This document shows positions 49,262 to 57,385 of a stretch of 64,000 bases of DNA, piece after piece. Below the pieces are notes generated by a model, which was not told the origin of the DNA, made no database searches, and worked only from the letters and a program-made list of their open reading frames with translations. The translations under genes were made by a program, and so were the position numbers. Each line of letters starts with the position of its first letter. Position 1 is the stretch's first letter. The stretch comes from Streptomyces sp. Act143 (GTDB lineage: Bacteria; Actinomycetota; Actinomycetes; Streptomycetales; Streptomycetaceae). The DNA is taken from assembly GCF_003143935.1 (NCBI RefSeq), contig NZ_QFRX01000001.1:8580243-8644242 (forward strand). The letters are read 5' to 3'.

Positions 49262-50040
49262 CCACGGCAGAGCTGCTCACCCGCGGTGAGCTGACGGTGC
49301 GCGGACAGATCCGGGACGCCTCCAACGCGGTGCTGTACTGCTCCGTCGCCCACGAGGGCGAGGAGGCCTTCTGCGTCTACAAACCCGTCCGCGGCGAACG
49401 CCCCCTGTGGGACTTCCCGGACGGCACCCTCGCCCAGCGCGAGGTCGCCGCCTACGAGGTGTCCGAGGCGACCGGCTGGGGCCTGGTCCCGCCCACCGTG
49501 CTGCGCGACGGGCCCTTCGGCGAGGGCATGGTCCAGCTGTGGATCGAGGGCGCGCCCGGTGCCGAGCTGCTCGCCCTGGTCGAGGGCGAGGAACCCGAGC
49601 CCGGCTGGAAGGCGATCGGCTTCGCCGAGGCCGGCGACGGCAAGACCGCGCTGCTGGTCCACGCCGACGACGAACGGCTGCGCCGGCTCGCCGTCCTCGA
49701 CGCCGTGATCAACAACGCGGACCGCAAGGGCGGCCACCTGCTGCCCGCCGAGGACCGCCTCTACGGCATCGACCACGGCGTCACCTTCAACGTCGACAAC
49801 AAGCTCCGCACCCTGCTGTGGGGCTGGGCCGGGGAGCCCCTGACGGGGGAGGCGGTCGACGTCCTCAAGGGCCTCAAGGAGGCGCTCGGCGCGCAGGGAG
49901 CCCTGGCCGCTCGTCTCGCCGTACTGATCACGCCCGCCGAACTCGACGCCACCCGCGCGCGGGTGGACGAACTGCTCGCCACCGGCAGGCACCCGGAGCC
50001 GAGCGGCGAGTGGCCGGCCATTCCCTGGCCGCCCGTGTAG
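49225..50040 (+). CDS. SCO1664-family (PI3/PI4-kinase-like) protein
   Basis: A 271-residue protein of the SCO1664 family, a small kinase-like fold related to phosphatidylinositol 3/4-kinases. The nucleotide-lobe lysine is in FCVYKPVRGERPLWDFPDGTL. The catalytic-loop analogue is AVINNADRKGGHLL, and the metal-binding analogue is LYGIDHGVTFNVDNKLRTLLWGW. The start at 49225 has GGAAGGAC 5 bp upstream and lies inside the end of the DUF3090 gene. It belongs to the conserved block with mshC. Whether it phosphorylates an inositol compound, a protein or nothing is unknown. Confidence 0.93.
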   Translation: MSAPERIPPRSVTTAELLTRGELTVRGQIRDASNAVLYCSVAHEGEEAFCVYKPVRGERPLWDFPDGTLAQREVAAYEVSEATGWGLVPPTVLRDGPFGEGMVQLWIEGAPGAELLALVEGEEPEPGWKAIGFAEAGDGKTALLVHADDERLRRLAVLDAVINNADRKGGHLLPAEDRLYGIDHGVTFNVDNKLRTLLWGWAGEPLTGEAVDVLKGLKEALGAQGALAARLAVLITPAELDATRARVDELLATGRHPEPSGEWPAIPWPPV

Positions 50041-50135
50041 CAGCACAGGGGGCCGGTGGCGCGCAAGGACGCCTTACCGGCCATCCGGCCCGGTCCGGTT
50101 CGTATACGGAACATCCGTCCGGTTAGGCTCATGAC

Positions 50136-51365
50136 ATGCATGCCTGGCCCGCTTCCGAGGTCCCCGCCCTGCCTGGTCAGGGCCGCGACCTGAGGATCCA
50201 CGACACCGCGACCGGCGGTCTGGTCACCCTCGACCCCGGTCCCGTCGCCCGTATCTACGTCTGCGGCATCACGCCGTACGACGCCACCCACATGGGGCAC
50301 GCGGCGACCTACAACGCGTTCGACCTCGTGCAGCGCGTGTGGCTCGACACCAAGCGGCAGGTTCACTACGTCCAGAACGTCACCGACGTGGATGATCCGC
50401 TCCTGGAACGCGCGGAGCGGGACAGCGTCGACTGGGTCGCCCTCGCCGAGAAGGAGACGGCCCTCTTCCGCGAGGACATGACCGCCCTGCGGATGCTCCC
50501 GCCGCAGCACTACATCGGCGCCGTCGAGGCGATACCCGGGATCGTTCCGCTCGTCGAACGCCTGCGGGACGCCGGAGCCGCCTACGAACTCGAAGGCGAC
50601 ATCTACTTCTCCGTCGAGTCCGACCCGCACTTCGGCAAGGTCTCGAACCTCGACGCCGCCGCCATGCGGCTGCTGTCCGCCGAGCGCGGCGGCGACCCCG
50701 ACCGGCCGGGCAAGAAGAACCCGCTCGACCCGATGCTGTGGATGGCCGCCCGGCCGGGTGAGCCCAGCTGGGACGGCGGCTCGCTCGGCCACGGGCGCCC
50801 GGGCTGGCACATCGAGTGCGTCGCCATCGCCCTCGACCACCTCGGCATGACCTTCGACGTCCAGGGCGGCGGCTCCGACCTCGCCTTCCCGCACCACGAG
50901 ATGGGCGCCTCCCACGCCCAGGTGCTGACCGGCGAGTTCCCCATGGCCAAGGCGTACGTCCACGCCGGCATGGTCGCCCTGCACGGCGAGAAGATGTCCA
51001 AGTCCAAGGGCAACCTGGTCTTCGTCTCCGCGCTGCGCCGCGAGGGCGTCGACCCCGCCGCCATCCGGCTCGCCCTGCTCGCCCACCACTACCGGGCCGA
51101 CTGGGAGTGGACCGACCAGGTGCTGGAGGACGCCGTCGCGCGGCTCGGACGGTGGCGTGCCGCCGTCTCCCGGCCCGACGGCCCGGCCGCCGAGGCGCTC
51201 GTCGAGGAGATCCGCGAGGCCCTCGCCGACGACCTGGACGCCCCGGCCGCGCTCGCCGCGGTCGACCGCTGGGCGGCCCGCCAGGAGGAGGCGGGCGGCA
51301 CCGACGAGAGCGCGCCCGGCGTCGTCTCGCGCGCGGTGGACGCGCTGCTGGGCGTCGCGCTGTAG
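50136..51365 (+). CDS. mshC: Cysteine:1-D-myo-inosityl 2-amino-2-deoxy-alpha-D-glucopyranoside ligase MshC
   Basis: A 409-residue class I aminoacyl-tRNA-synthetase-like ligase that joins cysteine to GlcN-inositol with ATP, the third dedicated step of mycothiol biosynthesis. The HIGH-type motif is ITPYDATHMGHAATYNAFD (about residues 46-64). The zinc/cysteine site includes CGITPYD and HIECVAIALDHLG, and KMSKSKGN lies near residue 284. It lacks the long C-terminal tRNA-binding domain of cysteinyl-tRNA synthetase, which separates MshC from CysS. It ends the phosphatase-DUF3090-SCO1664-mshC operon and is closed by a 16-bp hairpin. Confidence 0.97.
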   Translation: MHAWPASEVPALPGQGRDLRIHDTATGGLVTLDPGPVARIYVCGITPYDATHMGHAATYNAFDLVQRVWLDTKRQVHYVQNVTDVDDPLLERAERDSVDWVALAEKETALFREDMTALRMLPPQHYIGAVEAIPGIVPLVERLRDAGAAYELEGDIYFSVESDPHFGKVSNLDAAAMRLLSAERGGDPDRPGKKNPLDPMLWMAARPGEPSWDGGSLGHGRPGWHIECVAIALDHLGMTFDVQGGGSDLAFPHHEMGASHAQVLTGEFPMAKAYVHAGMVALHGEKMSKSKGNLVFVSALRREGVDPAAIRLALLAHHYRADWEWTDQVLEDAVARLGRWRAAVSRPDGPAAEALVEEIREALADDLDAPAALAAVDRWAARQEEAGGTDESAPGVVSRAVDALLGVAL

Positions 51366-51372
51366 CCGACGG

Positions 51373-51408
51373 GAAGGGCGCTTCCGCCGCGCGGCGGAAG
51401 CGCCCTTC
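51373..51408. terminator. 16-bp perfect hairpin, bidirectional terminator after mshC
   Basis: GAAGGGCGCTTCCGCC and its complement are joined by a 4-nt loop, 8 bp after the mshC stop and 18 bp before the end of the convergent Gln-rich gene. Confidence 0.9.
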
Positions 51409-51425
51409 GTGTCACCTGGTGCCGG

Positions 51426-52061
51426 TCAGAGCTTGCGGATCTGGATGCTGCGCAGGATCTGCGGGGTCTGGGAGTCCCAGATGCCGATGACCTGGTGGCC
51501 GAAGGCGAACGCCTCCTGGACCTGGTCGTGGGTCTGCGCGTTCGGGTTGAACAGGACCCTCAGCTGGCCGGCGATGACCAGCCCGATCACGCTCGGCTGC
51601 CCCGGCAGCGGCTGGACGACGTCGACGTAGCCGTTGGCGATACCGGCCTGGAGCGCCTGCGTCTGGACCTGCTGCTGCACGTACTGGACGGCGGCCTGGG
51701 CGATCTGGTGGATGTGCTGCTGCACCTGCTGCTCGACCTGCTGCTGCTGTTGCTGCTGGCCCATCTGCTGCTGGCCGAAGCCCTGTTGCTGGCCGAGGCC
51801 CTGCTGCCCCAGCTGCTGGAGCAGTTGCTGATAGGGCTGCTGCTGGCCGAGCTGCTGGAGCTGCTCCAGCGACCCGCCCATGCCCATACCCATACCCATG
51901 CCCATGCCGGGCTGCTGCTGGCCGAACGGCTGCTGCTGGCCCTGGCCCTGGCCCTGGCCCTGCTGCCCGAACGGCTGCTGCTGTTGCTGGTAGGGCGAGG
52001 TGCTCGGGAACTGCTGTCCCTGCTGCTGTCCCGGTTGGCTCATCTGCGGGGTGGTGCTCAT
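51426..52061 (-). CDS. Glutamine-rich (about one third Gln) low-complexity protein
   Basis: A 211-residue protein with about 71 glutamines. Residues 1-125 are low complexity: QQQ runs, GQGQ units, five GM units and a QQQQQQQ block, a composition like prion-like or phase-separating segments. The C-terminal 85 residues look folded: VQYVQQQVQTQALQAGIANG, SVIGLVIAGQLRVLFNPNAQ and AFGHQVIGIWDSQTPQILR. Transcription runs into the S8 protease region: the protease gene lies upstream on the same strand with a 36-bp gap, so the two form an operon. The DNA is a CTG-rich trinucleotide repeat that should be unstable. No family is recognised. Confidence 0.82.
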   Translation of the reverse strand: MSTTPQMSQPGQQQGQQFPSTSPYQQQQQPFGQQGQGQGQGQQQPFGQQQPGMGMGMGMGMGGSLEQLQQLGQQQPYQQLLQQLGQQGLGQQQGFGQQQMGQQQQQQQVEQQVQQHIHQIAQAAVQYVQQQVQTQALQAGIANGYVDVVQPLPGQPSVIGLVIAGQLRVLFNPNAQTHDQVQEAFAFGHQVIGIWDSQTPQILRSIQIRKL

Positions 52062-52097
52062 GCGGGTGCCACCTTCCCTTGATGGGTTGGGATTGCG

Positions 52098-53882
52098 TCA
52101 GCCGGTGACGACCAGGCCGACGATCTCGTCGTCCGCGAACCACACGCGGACGTCGGGCCGTCCCCCCGCGAAGGCGGAGTGCACCGCCTGGCGGATCTCC
52201 GGGGACGGGTGGTTGAGGTTCCGCCAGTCACCGGCCACGAACAGCCGGAGCCGCGGCGGGAGTTCGCGCGGATACGGCAGCAGCTCGTCCCAGTACCGCT
52301 CGGCCTGGCCCGAGCCGACCGCGTGCGGCAGCAGATGGGTGACCGCCGCCTTGATGTCGGGCCGGTTGCCGATCCGCTGGGAGGCCGGCCGGCCCGGCGC
52401 GTCCTGCTGCGGGGAGCCGGTCGCCCGCAGCGTCGCGCGGGCCTGCTCCGGCGACATCGGCGCCTGTGCGGCCGCCTTCAGCATGCCCTGGAGCGTGGCC
52501 AGGGCGCCCACCACCATCGGTGAGGCCGAGGAGGTCCCGGAGAACGCGTCCGTGTACCAGGCGATCTCCTCGGGACCGCCCTGGAGGTCGCCCGGCCGGT
52601 CCCAGAAACCGCCGGTGGTGGTGACCTCGCGCCCCCAGCCCTGGGCGTCCACGCGGGCACCGTAGTTGGAGAACGCGAGCCGGGAGCGGTCCGGGCCGTG
52701 GTCGCGGCCGTGCGTGCCGGGCGGCGGGGCGCCCGCGCCGACCAGGACGGCGCCGGAGGACTGGTTGGACGGGTTGAACGGGTTGCGCCACCACTCCGGG
52801 AATTCGTCGGGGCGACGCTCGTACACGGCGTCGTCGAGGGACTCGGCCCCGTTGCCCGCGGCTGCCACGACGATCACGCCCTTGGCGGTGGCGTGCCGGA
52901 CGGCCGCGAAGTCGTCCGGCCACCATTCGAGGGCGACGTAGCCCTTCTGGTCGTCGCGGTCGGCGAAGTCCAGCCGCGGGCCCGGGCGGTGCAGCTCGAT
53001 CAGCACGATGTCGCCGGGGCCGAGCCGGTCCGCCGCCGCGTGGATCGCGGCCGCGGTGCCGATGCCCTGGAAGGACGCGGCGGCCGTCACCGCGTCCGGC
53101 ACGATGCCCGTGATCCCGTGCTCGTTGCGGTCGCCGCCGATCACGCCGATCACGGCCGTGCCGTGGTTGCGCCAGGCGATGTCGGTCAGCGGGGTGCCGA
53201 CCACGACACCGGCGAGCTTGGCGGCCAGATCCTCGTGACCGAGCTGCCAGGAGCCCTCGACGTCGATCACCGTCACGCCCTGACCGGTCCCACCGGGCCG
53301 CTGCCAGGCCCAGTGGGCGTCGATCCCCTCGGGTGCGGGCCGCAGATATCCCTGTCGGCTGCTGAAGTCGGGGGTGGCCGGGGCGCCTTCCTTGAGCCGG
53401 CCGCCTTCCTTCGACCGCCCGCCCTCGTCCGGGCGACCGCCCTCCCGCAACCGCCCGCCGTCCTCACCGAGTTGCCCGAGCGAGGCGGGGACGGCCGGCG
53501 GCTTCACGTACGCTGTGTCGATGCCCGGCAGCGCGGCGATCCGCGAGCGCAGTTCCTGGGCGCGGCTCTGATCGCCCCGCACCCGGTAGAACAGCGCGAG
53601 GTCGGGCACGTTCTCGACGCTCGCCGTGGCCGACTGCTGCAACCTTTCTTCGCTTCCGAACAGCGGTTCCAGAGCGAGCTGTTCGTCGCTGAGGAACATA
53701 TTGAGGGCCGATACGTCCGCGCCCGCCGCCGACCGGACGCCCTCCGCGCCGGCGCGCAGCCGGGCCTCGGGGCGGGCGACGACGATCAGTTCCTGCTCGG
53801 CTCCTCGATAGGTGAATCCCGCTCCGTCAGGCCCCGGCCCGGACGCTCCCGGGCCCTGCGCCGGCTGTACCTGGTCGGTCAT
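52098..53882 (-). CDS. S8 (subtilisin-like) serine protease without a signal peptide
   Basis: A 594-residue subtilase. The catalytic triad is recognisable: Asp in GVTVIDVEGSWQLGHEDL (about residue 206), His in WRNHGTAVIGVIGG (about 239) and Ser in AFSGTSSASPMVVGALA (about 448). The oxyanion Asn is in VVAAAGNGAES. The N-terminus (MTDQVQPAQGPGASGPGP) has no signal peptide or membrane helix. The first 130 residues (AEQELIVVARPEARLRAG, ...VENVPDLALFYRVRG) may be an adaptor or pro-domain. They are joined through a linker of six-residue repeats (GGRLRE, GGRPDE, GGRSKE, GGRLKE). An intracellular processing or regulatory protease is therefore inferred. It is upstream of the Gln-rich gene in the same operon. 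Confidence 0.9.
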   Translation of the reverse strand: MTDQVQPAQGPGASGPGPDGAGFTYRGAEQELIVVARPEARLRAGAEGVRSAAGADVSALNMFLSDEQLALEPLFGSEERLQQSATASVENVPDLALFYRVRGDQSRAQELRSRIAALPGIDTAYVKPPAVPASLGQLGEDGGRLREGGRPDEGGRSKEGGRLKEGAPATPDFSSRQGYLRPAPEGIDAHWAWQRPGGTGQGVTVIDVEGSWQLGHEDLAAKLAGVVVGTPLTDIAWRNHGTAVIGVIGGDRNEHGITGIVPDAVTAAASFQGIGTAAAIHAAADRLGPGDIVLIELHRPGPRLDFADRDDQKGYVALEWWPDDFAAVRHATAKGVIVVAAAGNGAESLDDAVYERRPDEFPEWWRNPFNPSNQSSGAVLVGAGAPPPGTHGRDHGPDRSRLAFSNYGARVDAQGWGREVTTTGGFWDRPGDLQGGPEEIAWYTDAFSGTSSASPMVVGALATLQGMLKAAAQAPMSPEQARATLRATGSPQQDAPGRPASQRIGNRPDIKAAVTHLLPHAVGSGQAERYWDELLPYPRELPPRLRLFVAGDWRNLNHPSPEIRQAVHSAFAGGRPDVRVWFADDEIVGLVVTG

Positions 53883-54172
53883 CGGGTACCGCTCCCTTCG
53901 GTCCGTGCGGGTGCCTGGTTGGGGTGCGACAACTGGGGACTTGGTGCGCCTCCGGGGGACAACCAAGCACTCCTGCGGCCCCTCGTCCACCCCTGTCTTC
54001 GCCAACTCGGTTTGAAACAAGTTGAATTGGGTAACGTGTGCAATCCGCCCTGAAACAGATGTCACGTCATAATCCGGCCAAAGGCTGCGGAGGTGGCTGT
54101 CATGTGATGGGGTGGGAGCGTCTGTTGACCGTTCGGCCGGTGATCACCGGCCCCTTGGCAGAAGGACGCACA

Positions 54173-55126
54173 GTGGCACCCACAGCACGTTCCTTCGCAC
54201 GTAGAAGACTGTTCACCGGAGCCGTGGCACTCACCGGAGCCGCCCTCCTCGGCGGCACCGCGCACGCGGCCGACAAGCCGAAGCCCGCCTGGCCCGACCA
54301 GTTCCCGCTGCCCGACGGCTTCCAGCCCGAGGGCATCACCATCGGCGGCACACCCTTCGCGTACTTCGGCTCCCTCGCCAACGGCGACATCTACCGGGCG
54401 AACCTCGCCACCGGCCGGGGCTCCGTCGTCAGCAAGGGCCTCGGCGCCGGACACCCCACCGTGGGCCTGAAGACCGGCCACGGCAGGCTGTTCCTCGCCG
54501 GCGGCGACAGCGGGGAGATCCGCACGGTGGACCTCCGCTCGGGCGCGATCGAGAAGGTGTACGCCACCGGCGGCACCTTCGTGAACGACGTGATCCTCAC
54601 CCCGGGCGCCGCCTGGTTCACCGACTCCTTCAAGGCGCAGCTCTACCGTGTCGCCCTCGGCAAGCACGGCGAGCCCGGCAAGCTGACGGCGCTGCCCCTG
54701 TCCGGCGACTGGGTCCAGGGCGACGACTTCACCGCCAACGGCATCGAGCGCACCCCCGACGGCCGCGCCCTGCTCGTGGTGAACTGCTTCGCCGACGGCG
54801 GCACCCTCATGCGCATCGACCCGCGCACCGGAGCCGCGACCGCCGTCGACCTCGGCACCGCCAAACTCCCCAACGGGGACGGCATGTTGCTGCTCGGGCG
54901 GACGTTCTACGTCGTCCAGCAGGCCCAGAACGCCATCGACGTCTTCCGGTTGAACGCGGCCGGGACCAAGGGCACGGCGATCACCCGGATCACCGACCCG
55001 CGCTTCCGCATCCCGACGACCGTGGCGGCCTGGGGCGACCGGCTCTACCTGCCCAACGCCCGCTTCGACGTGGAGCAGCCGACGCCCGACACCGACTACG
55101 ACGCGGTGGCCGTCCCGCAGGTGTGA
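54173..55126 (+). CDS. Tat-exported SMP-30/beta-propeller-like protein
   Basis: A 317-residue secreted protein. The N-terminus FARRRLFTGAVALTGAALLGGTAHAAD is a twin-arginine-type signal. The mature sequence forms six-bladed-propeller-like repeats: GFQPEGITIGGTPFAYFGSLANGDIYRANL, then GGTFVNDVILTPGAAWFTDSF, GIERTPDGRALLVVNC and RIPTTVAAWGDRLYLPNARFD, the pattern of SMP-30/gluconolactonase or superoxide-dismutase-like propellers. The GTG at 54173 has GAAGGAC 6 bp upstream. It is divergent from the subtilase. The catalytic metal-ligand set of gluconolactonase is not clearly complete, so an enzyme activity is not claimed. Confidence 0.85.
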   Translation: MAPTARSFARRRLFTGAVALTGAALLGGTAHAADKPKPAWPDQFPLPDGFQPEGITIGGTPFAYFGSLANGDIYRANLATGRGSVVSKGLGAGHPTVGLKTGHGRLFLAGGDSGEIRTVDLRSGAIEKVYATGGTFVNDVILTPGAAWFTDSFKAQLYRVALGKHGEPGKLTALPLSGDWVQGDDFTANGIERTPDGRALLVVNCFADGGTLMRIDPRTGAATAVDLGTAKLPNGDGMLLLGRTFYVVQQAQNAIDVFRLNAAGTKGTAITRITDPRFRIPTTVAAWGDRLYLPNARFDVEQPTPDTDYDAVAVPQV

Positions 55127-55148
55127 CGGCGGCCCTCGGGGCATGAAA

Positions 55149-55179
55149 AGGGGCGGTGCGCGCTGCGCGCACCGCCCCT
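55149..55179. terminator. 13-bp hairpin between convergent genes
   Basis: AGGGGCGGTGCGC pairs with its complement around a 5-nt loop, 22 bp after the propeller gene and 14 bp before the end of the PAC2 gene. Confidence 0.8.
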
Positions 55180-55193
55180 GCCGCTACCCGGCC

Positions 55194-56204
55194 TCACTCC
55201 TCCGACGAATCCTCGCCGTCCGAGCCCGTCTCGGTCCCCGGCTCCCGATCCGGGTCCGTGCTCGGCCGGGTCGGCTTCGAGGGCCTGCTGCGTCCGGTGG
55301 GGTTGTCCCGGAGATACGACGCGCCGTCGCCGCTCTCCGTCGCGTGCCCGCCCGGCTGGCTGCCGCCGTCCCGGCGCCGCAGATACCGCTCGAACTCGCG
55401 GGCGATCGCCTCACCCGACGCCTCCGGCAGCTCGGCGGTGTCCCGGGCCTCCTCCAGCGTCTGGACGTACTCGGCGACCTCGCTGTCCTCGGCGGCCAGT
55501 TGGTCCACACCCACCTGCCAGGCCCGCGCGTCCTCGGGCAGCTCGCCCAGCGGGATGCGCACGTCGATCAGGTCCTCCAGCCGGTTGAGCAGGGCCAGCG
55601 TCGCCTTCGGGTTCGGCGGCTGCGAGACGTAGTGCGGCACGGCCGCCCACAGCGACACCGCGGGCACCCCGGCGTGCGTGCACGCCTCCTGGAGGACCCC
55701 GACGATGCCCGTGGGCCCCTCGTACTTGGTCTCCTCCAGGTCCATCCGCCGGGCCAGGTCCGGATCGGACGTCGTCCCGCTGATCGGGACCGGACGCGTG
55801 TGCGGGGTGTCGCCCAGCAGGGCGCCCAGGATCACGACCAGCTCCACGCCCAGTTCATGGGCGAAGCCGAGCAGCTCGTTGCAGAACGAGCGCCAGCGCA
55901 TGGACGGTTCGATACCGCGGACCAGTACGAGATCGCGCGGCTTCTCACCGCCGACCCGGACCACCGAGAGCCGGGTCGTGGGCCACGTGATCTTGCGTAC
56001 CCCGGCGTCCATCCACACCGTGGGCCGGTTCACCTGGAAGTCGTAGTAGTCCTCGGCGTCCAGCGCCGCGAACACCTCGCCCTTCCACTCCCTGTCCAGA
56101 TGCGCGACCGCGGTGGAGGCGGCGTCGCCGGCATCGTTCCAGCCCTCGAACGCGGCCACCATGACCGGGTCGATCAGCTCGGGAACCCCCTCGAGCTCGA
56201 TCAC
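55194..56204 (-). CDS. PAC2-family proteasome-assembly-chaperone-like protein
   Basis: A 336-residue PAC2-family protein, common in actinobacteria near proteasome or ferrochelatase-type loci elsewhere. It begins ELIDPVMVAAFEGWNDAGDAAS, a hallmark of the family, and has LVLVRGIEPSMRWRSFCNEL, LVVILGALLGDTPHTRPVPI and HAGVPAVSLWAAVPHYVSQPPNPKATLAL, all shared with the PAC2 fold. The C-terminal about 60 residues are acidic and disordered. The GTG at 56204 follows GGAAGGAGG by 6 bp, a near-perfect ribosome-binding site. The role in Streptomyces is unproven; no proteasome genes are in the window. Confidence 0.92.
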   Translation of the reverse strand: MIELEGVPELIDPVMVAAFEGWNDAGDAASTAVAHLDREWKGEVFAALDAEDYYDFQVNRPTVWMDAGVRKITWPTTRLSVVRVGGEKPRDLVLVRGIEPSMRWRSFCNELLGFAHELGVELVVILGALLGDTPHTRPVPISGTTSDPDLARRMDLEETKYEGPTGIVGVLQEACTHAGVPAVSLWAAVPHYVSQPPNPKATLALLNRLEDLIDVRIPLGELPEDARAWQVGVDQLAAEDSEVAEYVQTLEEARDTAELPEASGEAIAREFERYLRRRDGGSQPGGHATESGDGASYLRDNPTGRSRPSKPTRPSTDPDREPGTETGSDGEDSSEE

Positions 56205-56430
56205 CCAGCGCCTCCTTCCGACGTGCCCTCCCGTACGCCCCAACCTTACGGCGTCCGGCGGGGGCGTCCGCAGCCCCCTTGCACGGGGGAGTGAACGCAT
56301 CACTGCCCCATTAGCCACCCCGGAACACCCCCGGTCATCCGAGCTGTGCCGAATCACCCTGCACGGATGTCCCGCGGGCCGGTCGGTGACCCGGGTAGAC
56401 GTCGGACCACGGCAGGCGAACCCGGGTAGG

Positions 56431-57102
56431 TCACAGCGACGCGCGCAGCCACTGCTCCACGCTCGCGATGTGCACCGTCGCCCACGACCGCGCCGCCTCC
56501 GCGTCCCGGTCCCGCAGGGCGGCCAGGATCATGCGGTGCTCGTGCAGGGTGCGGCTGACGGCGTCCTCCTGGGTGAGGCCGCGCCAGATCCGGGCCCGGG
56601 TGGTGGGGCCCGACAGCCCGTCGAGGAGCGAACAGAGCACGGAGTTGCCCGAGCTCTGCACGATGCCCCGGTGGAAGTCCAGGTCGCAGGCGACCAGCTC
56701 CTCCACGGACGGGGTGTCGCCGAGCTTGTCCAACTGGGCCGACAGCGCGTTGAGTTGCTGCTCGCTGATCCGGGAGGCGGCCATCGCGGTCGCGGCCGGT
56801 TCCAGGATGCGGCGCACGGCCAAAAACTCCAGGACGGTGTCGTCGCGGTGGAAGTCGACGACGAAACTCAGTGCTTCCAGGAGCAGTTGGGGATCGAGGC
56901 TCGTCACGTACGTGCCGTCGCCCTGCCGTACGTCCAAGATCCTGATCAGCGACAGGGCGCGCACGGCCTCACGCAGGGAGTTGCGGGACAGGCCCAGTTC
57001 CGCGGCGAGTTCGCTCTCCTTCGGCAGCCGGTCGCCGGGGCGCAGGGCGCCGGAGACGATCATGCCCTTGATCTTCTCGATCGCCTCGTCGGTCACTGCC
57101 AT
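56431..57102 (-). CDS. FadR-subfamily GntR regulator
   Basis: A 223-residue GntR-family regulator. The N-terminal winged helix is IVSGALRPGDRLPKESELAAELGLSRNSLREAVRAL, and the C-terminal FCD domain shows ACDLDFHRGIVQSSGN and LHEHRMILAALRDRD, with the Asp/His metal-binding arrangement. It lies on the same strand as the gyl operon but beyond that operon's strong terminator, so it is probably separately transcribed. Targets are unknown; nothing else in the immediate neighbourhood is an obvious metabolite operon except the glycerol genes. Confidence 0.9.
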   Translation of the reverse strand: MAVTDEAIEKIKGMIVSGALRPGDRLPKESELAAELGLSRNSLREAVRALSLIRILDVRQGDGTYVTSLDPQLLLEALSFVVDFHRDDTVLEFLAVRRILEPAATAMAASRISEQQLNALSAQLDKLGDTPSVEELVACDLDFHRGIVQSSGNSVLCSLLDGLSGPTTRARIWRGLTQEDAVSRTLHEHRMILAALRDRDAEAARSWATVHIASVEQWLRASL

Positions 57103-57267
57103 GAACGGCCTCCCCTGTGGTCCACGCGCCGGTCCGCCGAGACGTCCGATGTCTCACGCCATTATGGGGGCCGACAGGCCACGCAGGGAGCCGAATTCCC
57201 CGGTCAGGGCGGCCGGAACACCCCGCGGGACGGTGGACGAAGCGTGGTGCGCGACCACACGGCGCAG

Positions 57268-57307
57268 GAGAGGGGGCGGCTCCATCGGCGCGGAGCCGCC
57301 CCCTCTC
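57268..57307 (-). terminator. Terminator of the glycerol operon
   Basis: GAGAGGGGGCGGCTCC and its complement form a 16-bp perfect stem with an 8-nt loop, 79 bp past the glpD stop on the minus strand. Confidence 0.88.
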
Positions 57308-57385
57308 GCCTGCCGGCCCCTAGGGGAGTAAGGGCCGTTTCCCGGTGCTTCCGGCGCCCGGTCAGGGGTGGGGCCGGACCGAGGG

